DNA from: Rhodobacter sp.
Lineage (GTDB): Bacteria > Pseudomonadota > Alphaproteobacteria > Rhodobacterales > Rhodobacteraceae
NCBI GenBank assembly: GCA_027487575.1
Contig: JAIYDJ010000075.1
Span: forward strand, 1 to 64,000
DNA: 64,000 nucleotides
Direction: 5' to 3'
Every line of letters starts with the position of its first letter. Position 1 is the stretch's first letter. Both the position numbers and the translations under genes were made by a program. The notes below the pieces were generated by a model. It ran no database searches. It had not been told where the DNA came from and was given only the letters and a program-made list of their open reading frames with translations. Shown here piece after piece: positions 20,471-31,123 of this stretch.

Positions 20471-21664
20471 ATGCCACTAATTGCACTTTGGAAAAGTGAT
20501 CCAGCTACAGTCGCGCAGTTTACTATCGAGCAAGTAGTTTCCTTCGCCGGAAACGGAAAACTTGCAGACTCATCGTTGTGCTCGCAAGAACTTAGGGAGT
20601 ATTTTTCCGGCATTGATTCCGCGACACTTGCAAAGTACGCTGACTACTGCCTTACTGAGAAGTTTGAAAAGAGTGGGCAAGTTTTGCAAGATATAGTTAA
20701 TGAGTTTGGCCGTAGACTTGATTATAAAGCCACAAATGGTCTTTACGCTGGAAAGAAAAATGCTGTAGGAAACGATGGTCTTTGGTTTTCACCCGAGAAA
20801 CACTCCATTGTTGTAGAAGTAAAGACAACCGATGCATATAGAATTCCCCTGGATGTAATTGCCAAATATCGATCGCACCTTGTTGCAGCAGGAGAAATCG
20901 ATGGCTTGTCATCCATTTTGATTGTTGTAGGGCGTGAGGACACGGGTGAACTTGAAGCGCAAGTTCGCGGGTCAAGGCATGCTTGGGACATTCGACTCAT
21001 TAGTGTTGAAGCGTTGATAAAGCTTGTGCAAATAAAAGAAAATTCAGAGGATAACGAGACAGGCAAAAAGATTAGAAGCGTATTGGTTCCGATCGAGTAT
21101 ACTCGGGTAGATGGACTAGTTGACGTTGTTTTTGCCGCGGCAAGTGATGCACAAGAGAGTATTGCCCTTCCAGCCCACGATCAAGCGGTAGATATTGAGG
21201 CCCCTAGTCAAATCATTTCGTATTCTACTGATCCTGTTGCTATTCAGAAAATTCGGGAAGCCATTGTTGCATCAGTAAGTAAAGAGCGAGGAGTTAGTCT
21301 CATAAAGAAAACACGCGCTATGTATTGGACCTCTGACCATAGCTTCAGAATCGCATGTGCTGTGTCTAACAAGTATGAAACGGGGAACGATTACTGGTAT
21401 GCATTTCACCCGTTATGGCTTGATTTCTTGAGTGGGGGTGATGGTGGTGTTTTTTATCTTGGTTGCATCAACTTGAACCGCGCATTTGGTATCCCAATAA
21501 CAGAGCTGCAAGAAGTGCTTCCAAAGCTGAATGTAACCGAGCGCGCAGAAGGCGGAAAGTACTGGCATGTAAAACTTGACGTAGGTAAATTAGGCGAAGT
21601 TTTCTTATCAGTTCCGAAAGGTGATTCGATTAATATTGAGAAGTACTCGATAACCTTCGCCTGA
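20471..21664 (+). CDS. Predicted PD-(D/E)XK nuclease, AT-rich, unknown family
   Basis: 397 residues. By eye its GC content is clearly below that of its neighbours, and it uses codons such as ATA, TTA and AGA that are rare elsewhere in the window. A helical N-terminus (about 1-80) leads to a restriction-endonuclease-like core: NDGLWF with Asp102, then VVEVKTT with Glu116 and Lys118 (D-x13-E-V-K), followed by a strand (SSILIVVGRED) and a RLISVEALIKLV block. The C-terminal 150 residues (about 250-397) form a separate domain rich in Trp and Tyr, perhaps for target recognition. No methyltransferase or helicase is adjacent. A solitary defence nuclease is inferred; the exact function is unknown. Confidence 0.7.
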   Translation: MPLIALWKSDPATVAQFTIEQVVSFAGNGKLADSSLCSQELREYFSGIDSATLAKYADYCLTEKFEKSGQVLQDIVNEFGRRLDYKATNGLYAGKKNAVGNDGLWFSPEKHSIVVEVKTTDAYRIPLDVIAKYRSHLVAAGEIDGLSSILIVVGREDTGELEAQVRGSRHAWDIRLISVEALIKLVQIKENSEDNETGKKIRSVLVPIEYTRVDGLVDVVFAAASDAQESIALPAHDQAVDIEAPSQIISYSTDPVAIQKIREAIVASVSKERGVSLIKKTRAMYWTSDHSFRIACAVSNKYETGNDYWYAFHPLWLDFLSGGDGGVFYLGCINLNRAFGIPITELQEVLPKLNVTERAEGGKYWHVKLDVGKLGEVFLSVPKGDSINIEKYSITFA

Positions 21665-21826
21665 AAAGTGGGTTGGTTCGGCTCTGACAATTTGCATTGG
21701 CTCACCCTGCGGACCTTAGCCGATCACCGTTTGGTGACCCTTCCCATCGGGAACACTCTTCCCCCCTCGCTGGTTAACCCGGCAGTGCGTCGCCTCCTGC
21801 GGCGCTCCACTCTGGAAGGAAGTCCA

Positions 21827-22456
21827 ATGCACAACGCAACCAAACTCTTCGCCATCGCCGGACTGATGGCGGGCGTGGCCTTGCCGTCCTATGCGGAAAG
21901 CCACATGGATGTCAGCGCGATGACCTGTGCCGAGTTCACGGCGCTGGACACCGCCGGTCAGACTGCGGCGATCGATGCGGCGATGATGATGTCGGCCTCG
22001 GGCGACACCGCATCGGCAGACACCTCGACCGGGCAAAGCGCGGGCAACAAGGCGACCGACATCGCCGACGGCCAGACCGACACGACCGGTTCGACCACCA
22101 CCGGCACCACGGCGACCGCCGACACCTCGACCGGTCAGTCCTCGGGCACCAAGTCGACCGACGTGGCTGAAGGGTCGACCACCGAAGGCACCGGCGGCGG
22201 CACCGTGACCGGCACGGTCGCCGACACCACGACCGGCCAGTCGACCGGCACGCAGTCGACCGACATCGCCGAAGGCCAGACCGACGAAACCGGCGCGCTG
22301 CCGGGCGGAACCGACGGCAGCACGACCGGTGTGGACGCCTCCACCACCGCCTCGGGTGCCGAACTGACCTCTGCGGAAGTGGCCGCGCTGACGGCGACCT
22401 CGTGCACCACCACGCCCGACCTGCTGGTGGTCGATGTCATGATGGCGCAACAGTAA
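21827..22456 (+). CDS. Secreted HdeA-like protein with internal Thr-rich triple repeat
   Basis: 209 residues. A signal peptide (1-23) is followed by MTCAEFTALDTAGQTAAIDA (Cys34), which resembles the first half of HdeA/HdeB periplasmic acid chaperones. The matching C-terminal half appears only at residues 178-209 (ELTSAEVAALTATSCTTTPD, Cys193). Between them lie three Thr/Gly/Ser-rich repeats of about 30 residues (64-93, 98-129, 132-160), each with a TGQS(A/S/T)G...TD(I/V)A(D/E)G core. In ordinary HdeA the two Cys pair within about 50 residues, so here the repeats look inserted into the loop. Start at 21827 follows GGAAGG. Function as a periplasmic chaperone is inferred only. Confidence 0.7.
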   Translation: MHNATKLFAIAGLMAGVALPSYAESHMDVSAMTCAEFTALDTAGQTAAIDAAMMMSASGDTASADTSTGQSAGNKATDIADGQTDTTGSTTTGTTATADTSTGQSSGTKSTDVAEGSTTEGTGGGTVTGTVADTTTGQSTGTQSTDIAEGQTDETGALPGGTDGSTTGVDASTTASGAELTSAEVAALTATSCTTTPDLLVVDVMMAQQ

Positions 22457-22469
22457 GCGTTCGGGACGA

Positions 22470-22500
22470 GGGGCGCGCCGCGATGCGCGCCCCGGTTCTT
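22470..22500 (+). terminator. Terminator between HdeA-like gene and pyrG
   Basis: Perfect 9-bp stem GGGGCGCGC/GCGCGCCCC (22470-22478 and 22485-22493) with a six-base loop, then GGTTCTTT. It sits between convergent genes and may serve both. Confidence 0.65.
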
Positions 22501-22516
22501 TCGGGGTGCGGGGGGC

Positions 22517-24160
<1,644 letters not shown>

Positions 24161-24306
24161 AGAGGCTCCCGTGCTGGTTCTGTGGCCCCGGAATGGTCGG
24201 GGGAATCGCTGCTCACGGGATTGGAGAGATACCGTAAGGTCTGCCCATGCGCAACAGAACCGCTAGATACGGGATCGCTTTTGCGCAAAGGCTCAAAAAC
24301 TTGTGG

Positions 24307-24663
24307 TCAGTCAGCGGCGCGGGGTGGAGCCGCCGGCGCATCGGTCGCGGCAGGCGGCAGCAGGTTGCCGCCCAGGCCGGGAAGTTCGGGTGCGGCGGGG
24401 GCCGGAACGGTACCGCCGATCTGGTCGATCACCGAGGCCGTCGATGCCGACTGCGCCGCAAGGATCGTCAGCGTGATCGACGTGGCGATGAAGGCCGCCG
24501 CGAGGATCCAGGTGAGTTTCCCCAGCGCCGTCGCCTGTGCCCGCCCGGATACGGCCCCACCGCCGCCCATCCCGAGGCCACCACCTTCGGACCGTTGCAA
24601 CAGCACGATCCCGATCAGCAGCAGCGCAAGGATCAGGTGGATGGTGAGGACGACGTTTTGCAT
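24307..24663 (-). CDS. secG: Preprotein translocase subunit SecG
   Basis: 118 residues. SecG is the accessory subunit of the SecYEG channel. Two transmembrane helices are visible (about 3-21 and 51-71), separated by the conserved QRSEGGGLGMGGG loop. The C-terminal 45 residues are Pro/Ala-rich, as is usual in alphaproteobacterial SecG. It precedes pyrG in the same direction. Confidence 0.95.
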   Translation of the reverse strand: MQNVVLTIHLILALLLIGIVLLQRSEGGGLGMGGGGAVSGRAQATALGKLTWILAAAFIATSITLTILAAQSASTASVIDQIGGTVPAPAAPELPGLGGNLLPPAATDAPAAPPRAAD

Positions 24664-24725
24664 GAGGCTTCCCGCAAGGTGACGCGCCTATCTAGGGCCA
24701 TGCGCGCAGCGGTGCAAGAGGCGGT

Positions 24726-25112
24726 TCAGGCCGGTTCGGGCGTCTCGCAGACGGCGGACAGTTTGTTGCCATCGGGGTCGCGCACATAACAGCTGTAGAA
24801 GTCGGGCTTGTAGCGCAGGCCCGGCGCGCCTTCGTCGGTGCCGCCGTGGGCAAGGGCGGCTGCATGGAAGGCATCTACCGCCGCCCGGCTGGGTGCGTTG
24901 AACGCAGGCATTGACCCGTTGCCGATGCTGGCAGGCTTGCCGTCGAACGGACGGGTGATCCAGAGCCGGATGCGGCTGTCGTCGCCTGGGCCATAGCCGA
25001 TTTCGCTGTCGTCGGCCGCGCGGAAGGCAAGGCCGATGGTCGGCATGACCGCGTCGTAGAACGCCCTTGCCCGGAAAAGATCATTGGTGCCCAGCGTGAT
25101 GTAAAGAAACAT
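24726..25112 (-). CDS. VOC family (glyoxalase/bleomycin-resistance fold) protein
   Basis: 128 residues. It begins MFLYITLGTNDLFRARAFYDAVM and ends with YSCYVRDPDGNKLSAVCE, the paired halves of a VOC fold. The ATG at 25112 is preferred because it starts the conserved strand and immediately follows the stop of the upstream gene; longer in-frame starts would overlap that gene. Substrate unknown; such proteins may be metal-dependent lyases, dioxygenases or binding proteins. Confidence 0.85.
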   Translation of the reverse strand: MFLYITLGTNDLFRARAFYDAVMPTIGLAFRAADDSEIGYGPGDDSRIRLWITRPFDGKPASIGNGSMPAFNAPSRAAVDAFHAAALAHGGTDEGAPGLRYKPDFYSCYVRDPDGNKLSAVCETPEPA

Positions 25113-25113
25113 G

Positions 25114-25509
25114 TCAGCCCTCGATTTCATCGACGGAGGATTGTCCGGAAAGCCGCTGGCGGATGATGCTCCACGACAGGCCGTTGCCAAGGATGATCGA
25201 CAGGCCAAGCAGCGCAAGCCACGTGTTCAGCCCTGAACTGGTCAGTGACAGGACGCCGTAGTCGATCAGCACCCAAAGCCCCGCGCCAAGGATCGCCGAA
25301 ATCAGGACCACGCCGATCGCCCCGATGCTGCGGATCGTTGCAATCACATAGACCGCCATAGCAACCCCCAGCAAAAGGCCAAGAAACACCGCAAGCGGCG
25401 TCTGCGTGGCCCAGTTCGCCTCGGCCCATCGGACATAGTTGTAGGGCGTCGGGTTGAAGGTCGCGACCACAAGGAACAGGGCTCCAAGCCAGCGAGAAAG
25501 GATTCCCAT
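25114..25509 (-). CDS. Small integral membrane protein (DUF6524-like)
   Basis: 131 residues with four predicted transmembrane helices (about 5-21, 40-57, 63-84, 92-112) and a short polar C-terminus. The N-terminus contains a TFNPTPYNY motif that I associate with a conserved family of unknown function (probably DUF6524) in Proteobacteria. Its stop abuts the start of the VOC gene, so the two probably share a transcript. Divergent from purA. Confidence 0.75.
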   Translation of the reverse strand: MGILSRWLGALFLVVATFNPTPYNYVRWAEANWATQTPLAVFLGLLLGVAMAVYVIATIRSIGAIGVVLISAILGAGLWVLIDYGVLSLTSSGLNTWLALLGLSIILGNGLSWSIIRQRLSGQSSVDEIEG

Positions 25510-25543
25510 TCAAGTCTCCTGTGTGGGGCCGCGCATTATGCTG

Positions 25544-25572
25544 TTTCGCATCCCGCGCCTGACGTCTATATG
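25544..25572 (+). promoter_or_regulatory. Predicted promoter of purA
   Basis: TTTCGC (25544-25549), 17-bp spacer, TATATG (25567-25572), about 34 bp before the purA ATG. The -35 match is weak. Confidence 0.4.
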
Positions 25573-25605
25573 ACGCCGGGTTTTCCTTTTCGGAAGGGGT
25601 TTGTC

Positions 25606-26898
25606 ATGGCCAACGTGGTAGTTGTGGGCGCGCAATGGGGCGACGAGGGCAAGGGCAAGATTGTAGACTGGCTGTCCGAACGCGCCGACGTGATCGCGCG
25701 GTTTCAGGGCGGGCACAACGCCGGCCACACGCTGGTGATCGACGGCAAGGTCTACAAGCTGTCGCTGCTGCCCAGCGGCATCGTGCGGGGCGGCAAGCTC
25801 AGCGTCATCGGCAACGGGGTGGTGCTGGACCCGTGGCATCTGGTGGAAGAGATCGCCAAGCTGCGGGGGCAGGGGGTCGAAATCAGCCCCGACAACCTAA
25901 TGATCGCTGAAAACGCGCCGCTGATCCTGCCGGTGCATGGCGAACTGGACCGGGCGCGCGAAAGTCAGAACTCGGTCGCCAAGATCGGCACCACGGGACG
26001 CGGCATCGGCCCCGCCTATGAAGACAAGGTCGGGCGGCGGGCCATCCGCGTCGCCGATCTGGGCGATCAGGCAACGCTGGAGTTGCGGGTGGACCGGCTG
26101 ATCGGCCACCATGACGCGCTGCGCCGGGGCCTCGGGATCGCGCCGGTGGACCGTGCCGGGCTGATGGCCGCGTTGCACGCCATTGCGCCGCAGGTGCTGC
26201 CCTATGCGAAACCGGTGTGGAAGGTGCTGCACGAGGCGCGCAGGGCGGGAAAGCGCATCCTGTTCGAGGGCGCTCAGGGGGCACTGCTGGACATCGACTT
26301 TGGCACCTATCCCTTTGTGACATCGTCCAACGTGATCGCGGGGCAGGCGGCCACCGGCACCGGGATGGGGCCGGGGGCGGTCGATTTCGTCTTGGGTATC
26401 GTCAAGGCTTACACGACGCGGGTGGGCGAAGGTCCGTTCCCTGCCGAGTTGCATGATGCCGATGGCGCGCGTCTGGGCGAGCGGGGGCATGAATTCGGGA
26501 CCGTCACCGGCCGCAAGCGGCGTTGCGGCTGGTTCGATGCGGTGCTGGTGCGGCAGACCTGCGTGACCAGCGGCGTCAGCGGAATCGCCCTGACCAAGCT
26601 GGACGTGCTCGACGGTTTCGAAACGTTGAAGATCTGCGTCGGCTATGATCTGGACGGGGTCCGGCTGGACTACCTGCCGACCGCCGCCGATCAGCAGGCA
26701 CGCTGCCAGCCGATTTACGAGGAAATGCCGGGCTGGAATGAAAACACCGCCGGGGCGCGCAGCTGGAACGATCTGCCGGGGGCGGCGATCAAGTATGTTC
26801 GCCGCATCGAAGAATTGATCCACTGCCCGGTGGCCCTGCTGTCCACCTCGCCCGAACGCGATGACACGATCCTTGTCACCGACCCCTTCGCGGACTAG
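25606..26898 (+). CDS. purA: Adenylosuccinate synthetase
   Basis: 430 residues, the standard length. PurA joins IMP and aspartate using GTP, the first committed step to AMP. The N-terminal GTP loop [10 protein letters not shown], the [10 protein letters not shown] block with the catalytic His, and the [15 protein letters not shown] and [11 protein letters not shown] motifs are all present. Start at 25606 gives the canonical [19 protein letters not shown]2842 gene follows nine bases after the stop. Confidence 0.98.
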   Translation: MANVVVVGAQWGDEGKGKIVDWLSERADVIARFQGGHNAGHTLVIDGKVYKLSLLPSGIVRGGKLSVIGNGVVLDPWHLVEEIAKLRGQGVEISPDNLMIAENAPLILPVHGELDRARESQNSVAKIGTTGRGIGPAYEDKVGRRAIRVADLGDQATLELRVDRLIGHHDALRRGLGIAPVDRAGLMAALHAIAPQVLPYAKPVWKVLHEARRAGKRILFEGAQGALLDIDFGTYPFVTSSNVIAGQAATGTGMGPGAVDFVLGIVKAYTTRVGEGPFPAELHDADGARLGERGHEFGTVTGRKRRCGWFDAVLVRQTCVTSGVSGIALTKLDVLDGFETLKICVGYDLDGVRLDYLPTAADQQARCQPIYEEMPGWNENTAGARSWNDLPGAAIKYVRRIEELIHCPVALLSTSPERDDTILVTDPFAD

Positions 26899-26907
26899 TT
26901 GCCCTGC

Positions 26908-27150
26908 ATGCTCGCATATAAAACCCGTCGCCGCCTGTCGCTGCTGATCCTTCTGGTCGGCCTTCCGGTCTACATCATATTGGCTGTCACCGTGGTGAAC
27001 TGGCTGGACCGCCCGCCGATCTGGATCGAGGTGCCCGTCTATCTGGTGCTGGGGTTCCTGTGGATGCTGCCGTTCCGGTTCGTGTTCCTCGGAGTCGGGC
27101 AGGCCGATCCGGAAAAGGAACAGGTGGAAGGAGAACCTCCTTCCACCTGA
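26908..27150 (+). CDS. DUF2842 family small membrane protein
   Basis: 80 residues with two transmembrane helices (about 13-32 and 43-62) and the WMLPFRFVFLGVGQ block typical of DUF2842, a family largely confined to alphaproteobacteria. It follows purA closely and is probably co-transcribed. Function unknown. The polar tail ends soon after the second helix. A TTG at 26899 is an alternative start. Confidence 0.85.
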   Translation: MLAYKTRRRLSLLILLVGLPVYIILAVTVVNWLDRPPIWIEVPVYLVLGFLWMLPFRFVFLGVGQADPEKEQVEGEPPST

Positions 27151-27186
27151 ACAGGGGCCTGAGTGGCAGCCTCGGCCCGGTGTGGG

Positions 27187-29370
27187 TTATCCGGCCAGCC
27201 GCTTGCCTTCGGCCAGATAGCGCGACTGTTCCGACAGTTTGAACTGGCCGCGCTTGATCTTTTCGATCCTGCCGTCGCGCAGAAGCGTGCCAAAGCCGCG
27301 CAGGCAGTCTTCGCGCGTCAGTTGCGACCCTTCCGGCAGGTCGGCGATCTGTTGCAGCAGCAGCGGCCGGGTGAACTGGTCGCGGCCCAGCATCAATGCG
27401 CAATAGGCGGCAGCCGCCTCGATCAGTTCCGACATCGAAGAGGCGCCCAGACGATCGGCAAAGTCGGAAAACGGCTGGCTCGGGTCGGCAAAGATATTCT
27501 CCAGACCGCCTGCCTGAAGATATCCGTCCTCATCGTCCTCGTCCGTCTCGACGTTTGCGGTGTCGGTCTGGTCGGCGGCGGTCAGCAGGGCCGTGGTCAC
27601 CCGCCGCGGGCGCACCGGCGTGACCGGGGCAACTGAGGGACGTCCCGAGGTGGCGCGGTCGATGCGCTGTTCCGAAACCAGCACGAGGGGGGCCGGGCGG
27701 GTGTCGATCTGCGGGCGGGCCGAAGGGGCTGCGTTTTCCTGTCCCGAAGGCGCCACAAGCGCCGGGCGGCGCGGGCGCACGACGCGGTCAAGATCGTCGC
27801 GGTACGGGTCCATCCGTTCGGTCGGGCCAGGCTGTGACGGTCCGGCGATGGATTTGCGATCGGCGAACGTTGCGGCCACCGCCGCCTTGAGATGCGCAAT
27901 CGCCGCAAGGCGGCGCTTGTTTTCGGGCCCTTCCAGAGCCGCGTTGGTCTGCGAGATCAACCGGTTGACCGCGTCATCCGCCGGGGTCGGTTCGGCATGA
28001 CGGGGCGGTTCGGCAGCGGCGGCCTCCTGCGGTTCATCTGGCGCGGCCTCGGTCGGGTCGGTGGCCGTTTCGGGGTCTGCAAGACTGGCGGCGGTTTCGG
28101 GCTGTGACAGGTCCGCTTCAAGAGAGGCCAGTTCGCGCTGCAGTTCCGCCTCGGCTTCGGGCGACAAGACCGACTGTGGCGCGGAAAGGTCGGCGGCGGG
28201 GGCCGCAGGCTCTGCGGGCTGGGCCGGGGGCGCAAACGGTGCCGGAACGACCGGTGCGATAGCGTCGGCCGCGTTGATCCGACGGATCTTGATCACCCGG
28301 GCGCGGGCGCGCTGCAGTCTTTCCTGCGCCGCGTCGGTTTGGGGTTCTGCCGCGGATGCCCCAACCGGATCGGTCACGGAGTCGGAGCCAGTGTCCGCAA
28401 AGGCATCCTCTGCCACCGCGATACCGGTCGCCGCGGCGACATCCTCTGCTTCGTCCGACGTTTCCGGGCCTGCCGCGTCGGCAGGTTCGGGGTCTGCGGC
28501 AAAACGCGCGACCAGATCCGCATCCACTGCGGCATGGGGCGAGTCCGGCGAGATCACGTCTTCGAATTCGTCGTCGCCTTCAGGGTCGATCATCGCGCCC
28601 AGCGTCGCAAGCAGGATGTCGTCATCTGACTTTGCAACGGTCGGCGCAGAAGACGGCGCTGCGTCTGCGGGTGCGGGCTCGGATTTGGGGCGGGCGGCCT
28701 CCATCACGGCTGCGATGTCGTTCGCATCCGTGTCGTCGGTTTCATCTGCGGCAAACGCGTCGTTGGACGCACCTTCGGCGGCGAAGGCAATCTCTTCCGT
28801 TTCGGTGGTCAGGTCCTGCGACTGTTCGGTCGGTGCCTCGCTTTCGTTGGCAGCTTCCGGGTCATCATGGACCTGCATGTCCGGTTGCGAGGCCAGTTCG
28901 AACGCTTGTTCCGCCTGTTCGGCAACCTGATCAACGTGTGCCGCAGGCTGTGGATCCACGACGACCGCCCCGACGGCCTGCGCCGCGGCTTCGGCGTCGC
29001 GCAATCGGGCAAGCCGGGCCACAACCGATTCGCTGGCGGTCTGGGTGAGGGCAAAGGCCGGTTCTGCGACAACGTCCTGCGGGGCCATCGCCGGTTCGGC
29101 AGCCATCACCTTAACGTCGCCTGCCCGCAGGATCACGCCATTGTCCTGCACCCGAGCCTCGACCCTGCGCTGGATCTCGCGCTCGGCGATCTTGTGCAGC
29201 ATGGCGGCGTCGGGGGTGGGCGGCTCGGCTCCGAAATAGCGGTCCTCGGCGGCAAGGTCTCGGAAATACTCGGCAATCGCCCGCATCGTGTTGAACGGAT
29301 CGTCGAATCCCTCCAAGGTGCACGAGAAGGTGCCGTAGGAAACCGTAAGGATTTTACTCGCACCGATCAT
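27187..29370 (-). CDS. Large acidic protein conserved in Rhodobacterales, unknown function
   Basis: 727 residues in three parts. The N-terminal 75 residues (KILTVSYGTFSCTLEGFDDPFNTMRAIAEYF) are strongly conserved in proteins I recognise from Rhodobacterales, sometimes loosely annotated as chemotaxis or lipoproteins without basis. The middle (about 100-620) is Ala/Asp/Glu/Pro-rich and looks disordered. The C-terminal 110 residues (ENIFADPSQPFSDFADRLG onward) are compact, with a LTREDCLRGFGTLLRDGRIEKIKRGQF block resembling a winged-helix unit. No signal peptide; probably cytoplasmic. It is divergent from thiN. Confidence 0.8.
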   Translation of the reverse strand: MIGASKILTVSYGTFSCTLEGFDDPFNTMRAIAEYFRDLAAEDRYFGAEPPTPDAAMLHKIAEREIQRRVEARVQDNGVILRAGDVKVMAAEPAMAPQDVVAEPAFALTQTASESVVARLARLRDAEAAAQAVGAVVVDPQPAAHVDQVAEQAEQAFELASQPDMQVHDDPEAANESEAPTEQSQDLTTETEEIAFAAEGASNDAFAADETDDTDANDIAAVMEAARPKSEPAPADAAPSSAPTVAKSDDDILLATLGAMIDPEGDDEFEDVISPDSPHAAVDADLVARFAADPEPADAAGPETSDEAEDVAAATGIAVAEDAFADTGSDSVTDPVGASAAEPQTDAAQERLQRARARVIKIRRINAADAIAPVVPAPFAPPAQPAEPAAPAADLSAPQSVLSPEAEAELQRELASLEADLSQPETAASLADPETATDPTEAAPDEPQEAAAAEPPRHAEPTPADDAVNRLISQTNAALEGPENKRRLAAIAHLKAAVAATFADRKSIAGPSQPGPTERMDPYRDDLDRVVRPRRPALVAPSGQENAAPSARPQIDTRPAPLVLVSEQRIDRATSGRPSVAPVTPVRPRRVTTALLTAADQTDTANVETDEDDEDGYLQAGGLENIFADPSQPFSDFADRLGASSMSELIEAAAAYCALMLGRDQFTRPLLLQQIADLPEGSQLTREDCLRGFGTLLRDGRIEKIKRGQFKLSEQSRYLAEGKRLAG

Positions 29371-29511
29371 GGGATGCTCGCCTTTTGCAAAGTCGTTGCC
29401 GCCACATTCGCCGCCGACAGGTTCGATTCCATGGACAGAACAGGGTCATTTGAAGGATTGATTGTGTCCCCGCAACCGGCCCCGTGCCTCAATTGGATAA
29501 ACATTATCGAG

Positions 29512-30192
29512 ATGACGACACCGATTGTCCAATCATTGCTGGGAATAACGCTGGTCGGCGGCGGCCCGGTGTCGCGTGCGGTGTTGCGGCGCAGTCTGTC
29601 CTTCGCGCCGGGGCTTGTCGCGGCGGATGGCGGGGCCGACCGGCTGATGCGACTCGGGGAACGGCCGCAGGCGGTGATCGGTGATCTTGATTCGATCTCG
29701 TCCGCGGTTCGCGAAGACCTGGGCGATGCGGTGCATCTGGTGCCCGAACAGGAGACCACCGATTTCGACAAGGCGCTGCGCAACATCGCGGCCCCCTTCG
29801 TGCTGGGCCTGGGGTTTTCCGGCGCGCGGCTTGACCACGGGCTGGCGGTACTGAACACGCTGGTGCGGCATCCCGACCGGCGCTGTCTGATCGTGGGGCA
29901 GGGGGATGTGACCTTTCTGGCCCCGCCGCAGATCACCCTGCGCCTGCCGGTGGGGTCACGCCTGTCGCTGTTTCCGATGCGGGGGGTCACGGGTCGGTCG
30001 TCCGGACTGCGCTGGCCGATTGACGGGTTGCGCTTTGCCCCGGATGCGATGATCGGAACCTCGAACGAGGTGGCCGCGCCCGAGGTAACGCTGGCGTTCG
30101 ACGCGGCGGGAATGCTGGTCATCTTGCCGCAGCGGAGCTTGCCTGCGGTTCTTGCAGGTCTCGGGCTGCGGCAAGCCTCTCGCGGTAGATGA
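29512..30192 (+). CDS. thiN: Thiamine diphosphokinase
   Basis: 226 residues. ThiN transfers pyrophosphate from ATP to thiamine. Motifs: ADGGADRL, VIGDLDSI, TTDFDKAL and the GFSGARLDHGLAVLN block, all characteristic. ATG at 29512 is chosen because the upstream open stretch is antisense to the neighbouring gene. The last 74 bp overlap the 3' end of the convergent EamA transporter gene. Confidence 0.93.
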   Translation: MTTPIVQSLLGITLVGGGPVSRAVLRRSLSFAPGLVAADGGADRLMRLGERPQAVIGDLDSISSAVREDLGDAVHLVPEQETTDFDKALRNIAAPFVLGLGFSGARLDHGLAVLNTLVRHPDRRCLIVGQGDVTFLAPPQITLRLPVGSRLSLFPMRGVTGRSSGLRWPIDGLRFAPDAMIGTSNEVAAPEVTLAFDAAGMLVILPQRSLPAVLAGLGLRQASRGR

Positions 30193-31051
30193 TGTACAGT
30201 CCCGAGGCCACGATCACCGCGATCCCCGCCCAGGTCATCGGATTGGGAAAATCGCCGAACACGGCATAGCCAAGCGCCACCGCCGTGACGATCTCAAGGT
30301 AATGCAGCGGGGCCAGCGTGGCCGAAGGCGCGAATTTCAATGCATAGGTCATGCACATGTGGCTGATCGTCGCCCAGAACCCCACGCCGAACAGCCACAG
30401 CCATTCGATAGCGACAGGTGTGACCGGATCGAGTTCGCTCCAGCCGCTGCCCTGCGCCAGCCACAGCACGGGCAGGCATATCGCAGAGCCCAGCAGCGCC
30501 GTGTGCAACTGCATCGTGACCGGATGCACCGCGACCGACATTTCCCGGGTGATCAGCATGTAGACCGCAAAAAGCACCGCCGTGCCAAGCGGAAACAGCG
30601 CGACCCAGCCGAACACGGCCAGCGAGGGCTGGATGACCAGCAGCGCACCGACAAAGCCCACGACGCTGGCCCCGATCCGCCGGGGACCCACGACATCGCC
30701 AAAGATCAGATGGCCAAGGATCAGCAGGATGAACGGCTCGACGAACACGATGGCCAAGGCGTCTGCGATCGGCATGACCTGCGTGGCGGCGACAAAGCAG
30801 TAGGTCGACACGATCAGCACCGCCGCCCGCGCCGCCATCAGGCCCCACAGCCGGGGGGCAAGCCGCAGGGGCAGGCGCATCATCAATGCGACGGGCAGCA
30901 TCAGCGCCGCCTGCACGACGAACCGCGCCGTGGTGATCTGTCCGACGGGGATCGTGGCGGTCGCCAGCTTTGCCGCCACGTCCAGCAGCGGGGCCAGCAC
31001 GCAGAACGCCAGCATCAGCGCGACGCCCGGCAGGATGCGGTCCTGTGTCAT
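30119..31051 (-). CDS. EamA/DMT family transporter
   Basis: 310 residues with about ten transmembrane helices in two EamA repeats, beginning MTQDRILPGVALML. Start at 31051 removes a hydrophilic 14-residue extension. Drug/metabolite transporters of this type export amino acids or other metabolites; the substrate cannot be read from sequence. The 3' end overlaps thiN tail-to-tail by 74 bp. The next gene upstream on the same strand is an SDR at 31124. Confidence 0.9.
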   Translation of the reverse strand: MTQDRILPGVALMLAFCVLAPLLDVAAKLATATIPVGQITTARFVVQAALMLPVALMMRLPLRLAPRLWGLMAARAAVLIVSTYCFVAATQVMPIADALAIVFVEPFILLILGHLIFGDVVGPRRIGASVVGFVGALLVIQPSLAVFGWVALFPLGTAVLFAVYMLITREMSVAVHPVTMQLHTALLGSAICLPVLWLAQGSGWSELDPVTPVAIEWLWLFGVGFWATISHMCMTYALKFAPSATLAPLHYLEIVTAVALGYAVFGDFPNPMTWAGIAVIVASGLYIIYRERLAAARDLQEPQASSAAAR

Positions 31052-31123
31052 GCGCAAGAGGCCCGGTCGGGTCGTTGGACGGCACCGGGCCAAGCCCGTC
31101 CGGTCCGCAAGATGGTTTCGGGA

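Noticed and set aside
22016-22309. CRISPR-like tandem repeat
   Set aside because: The repeats are coding, imperfect at the DNA level, and encode Thr-rich protein repeats within one frame.
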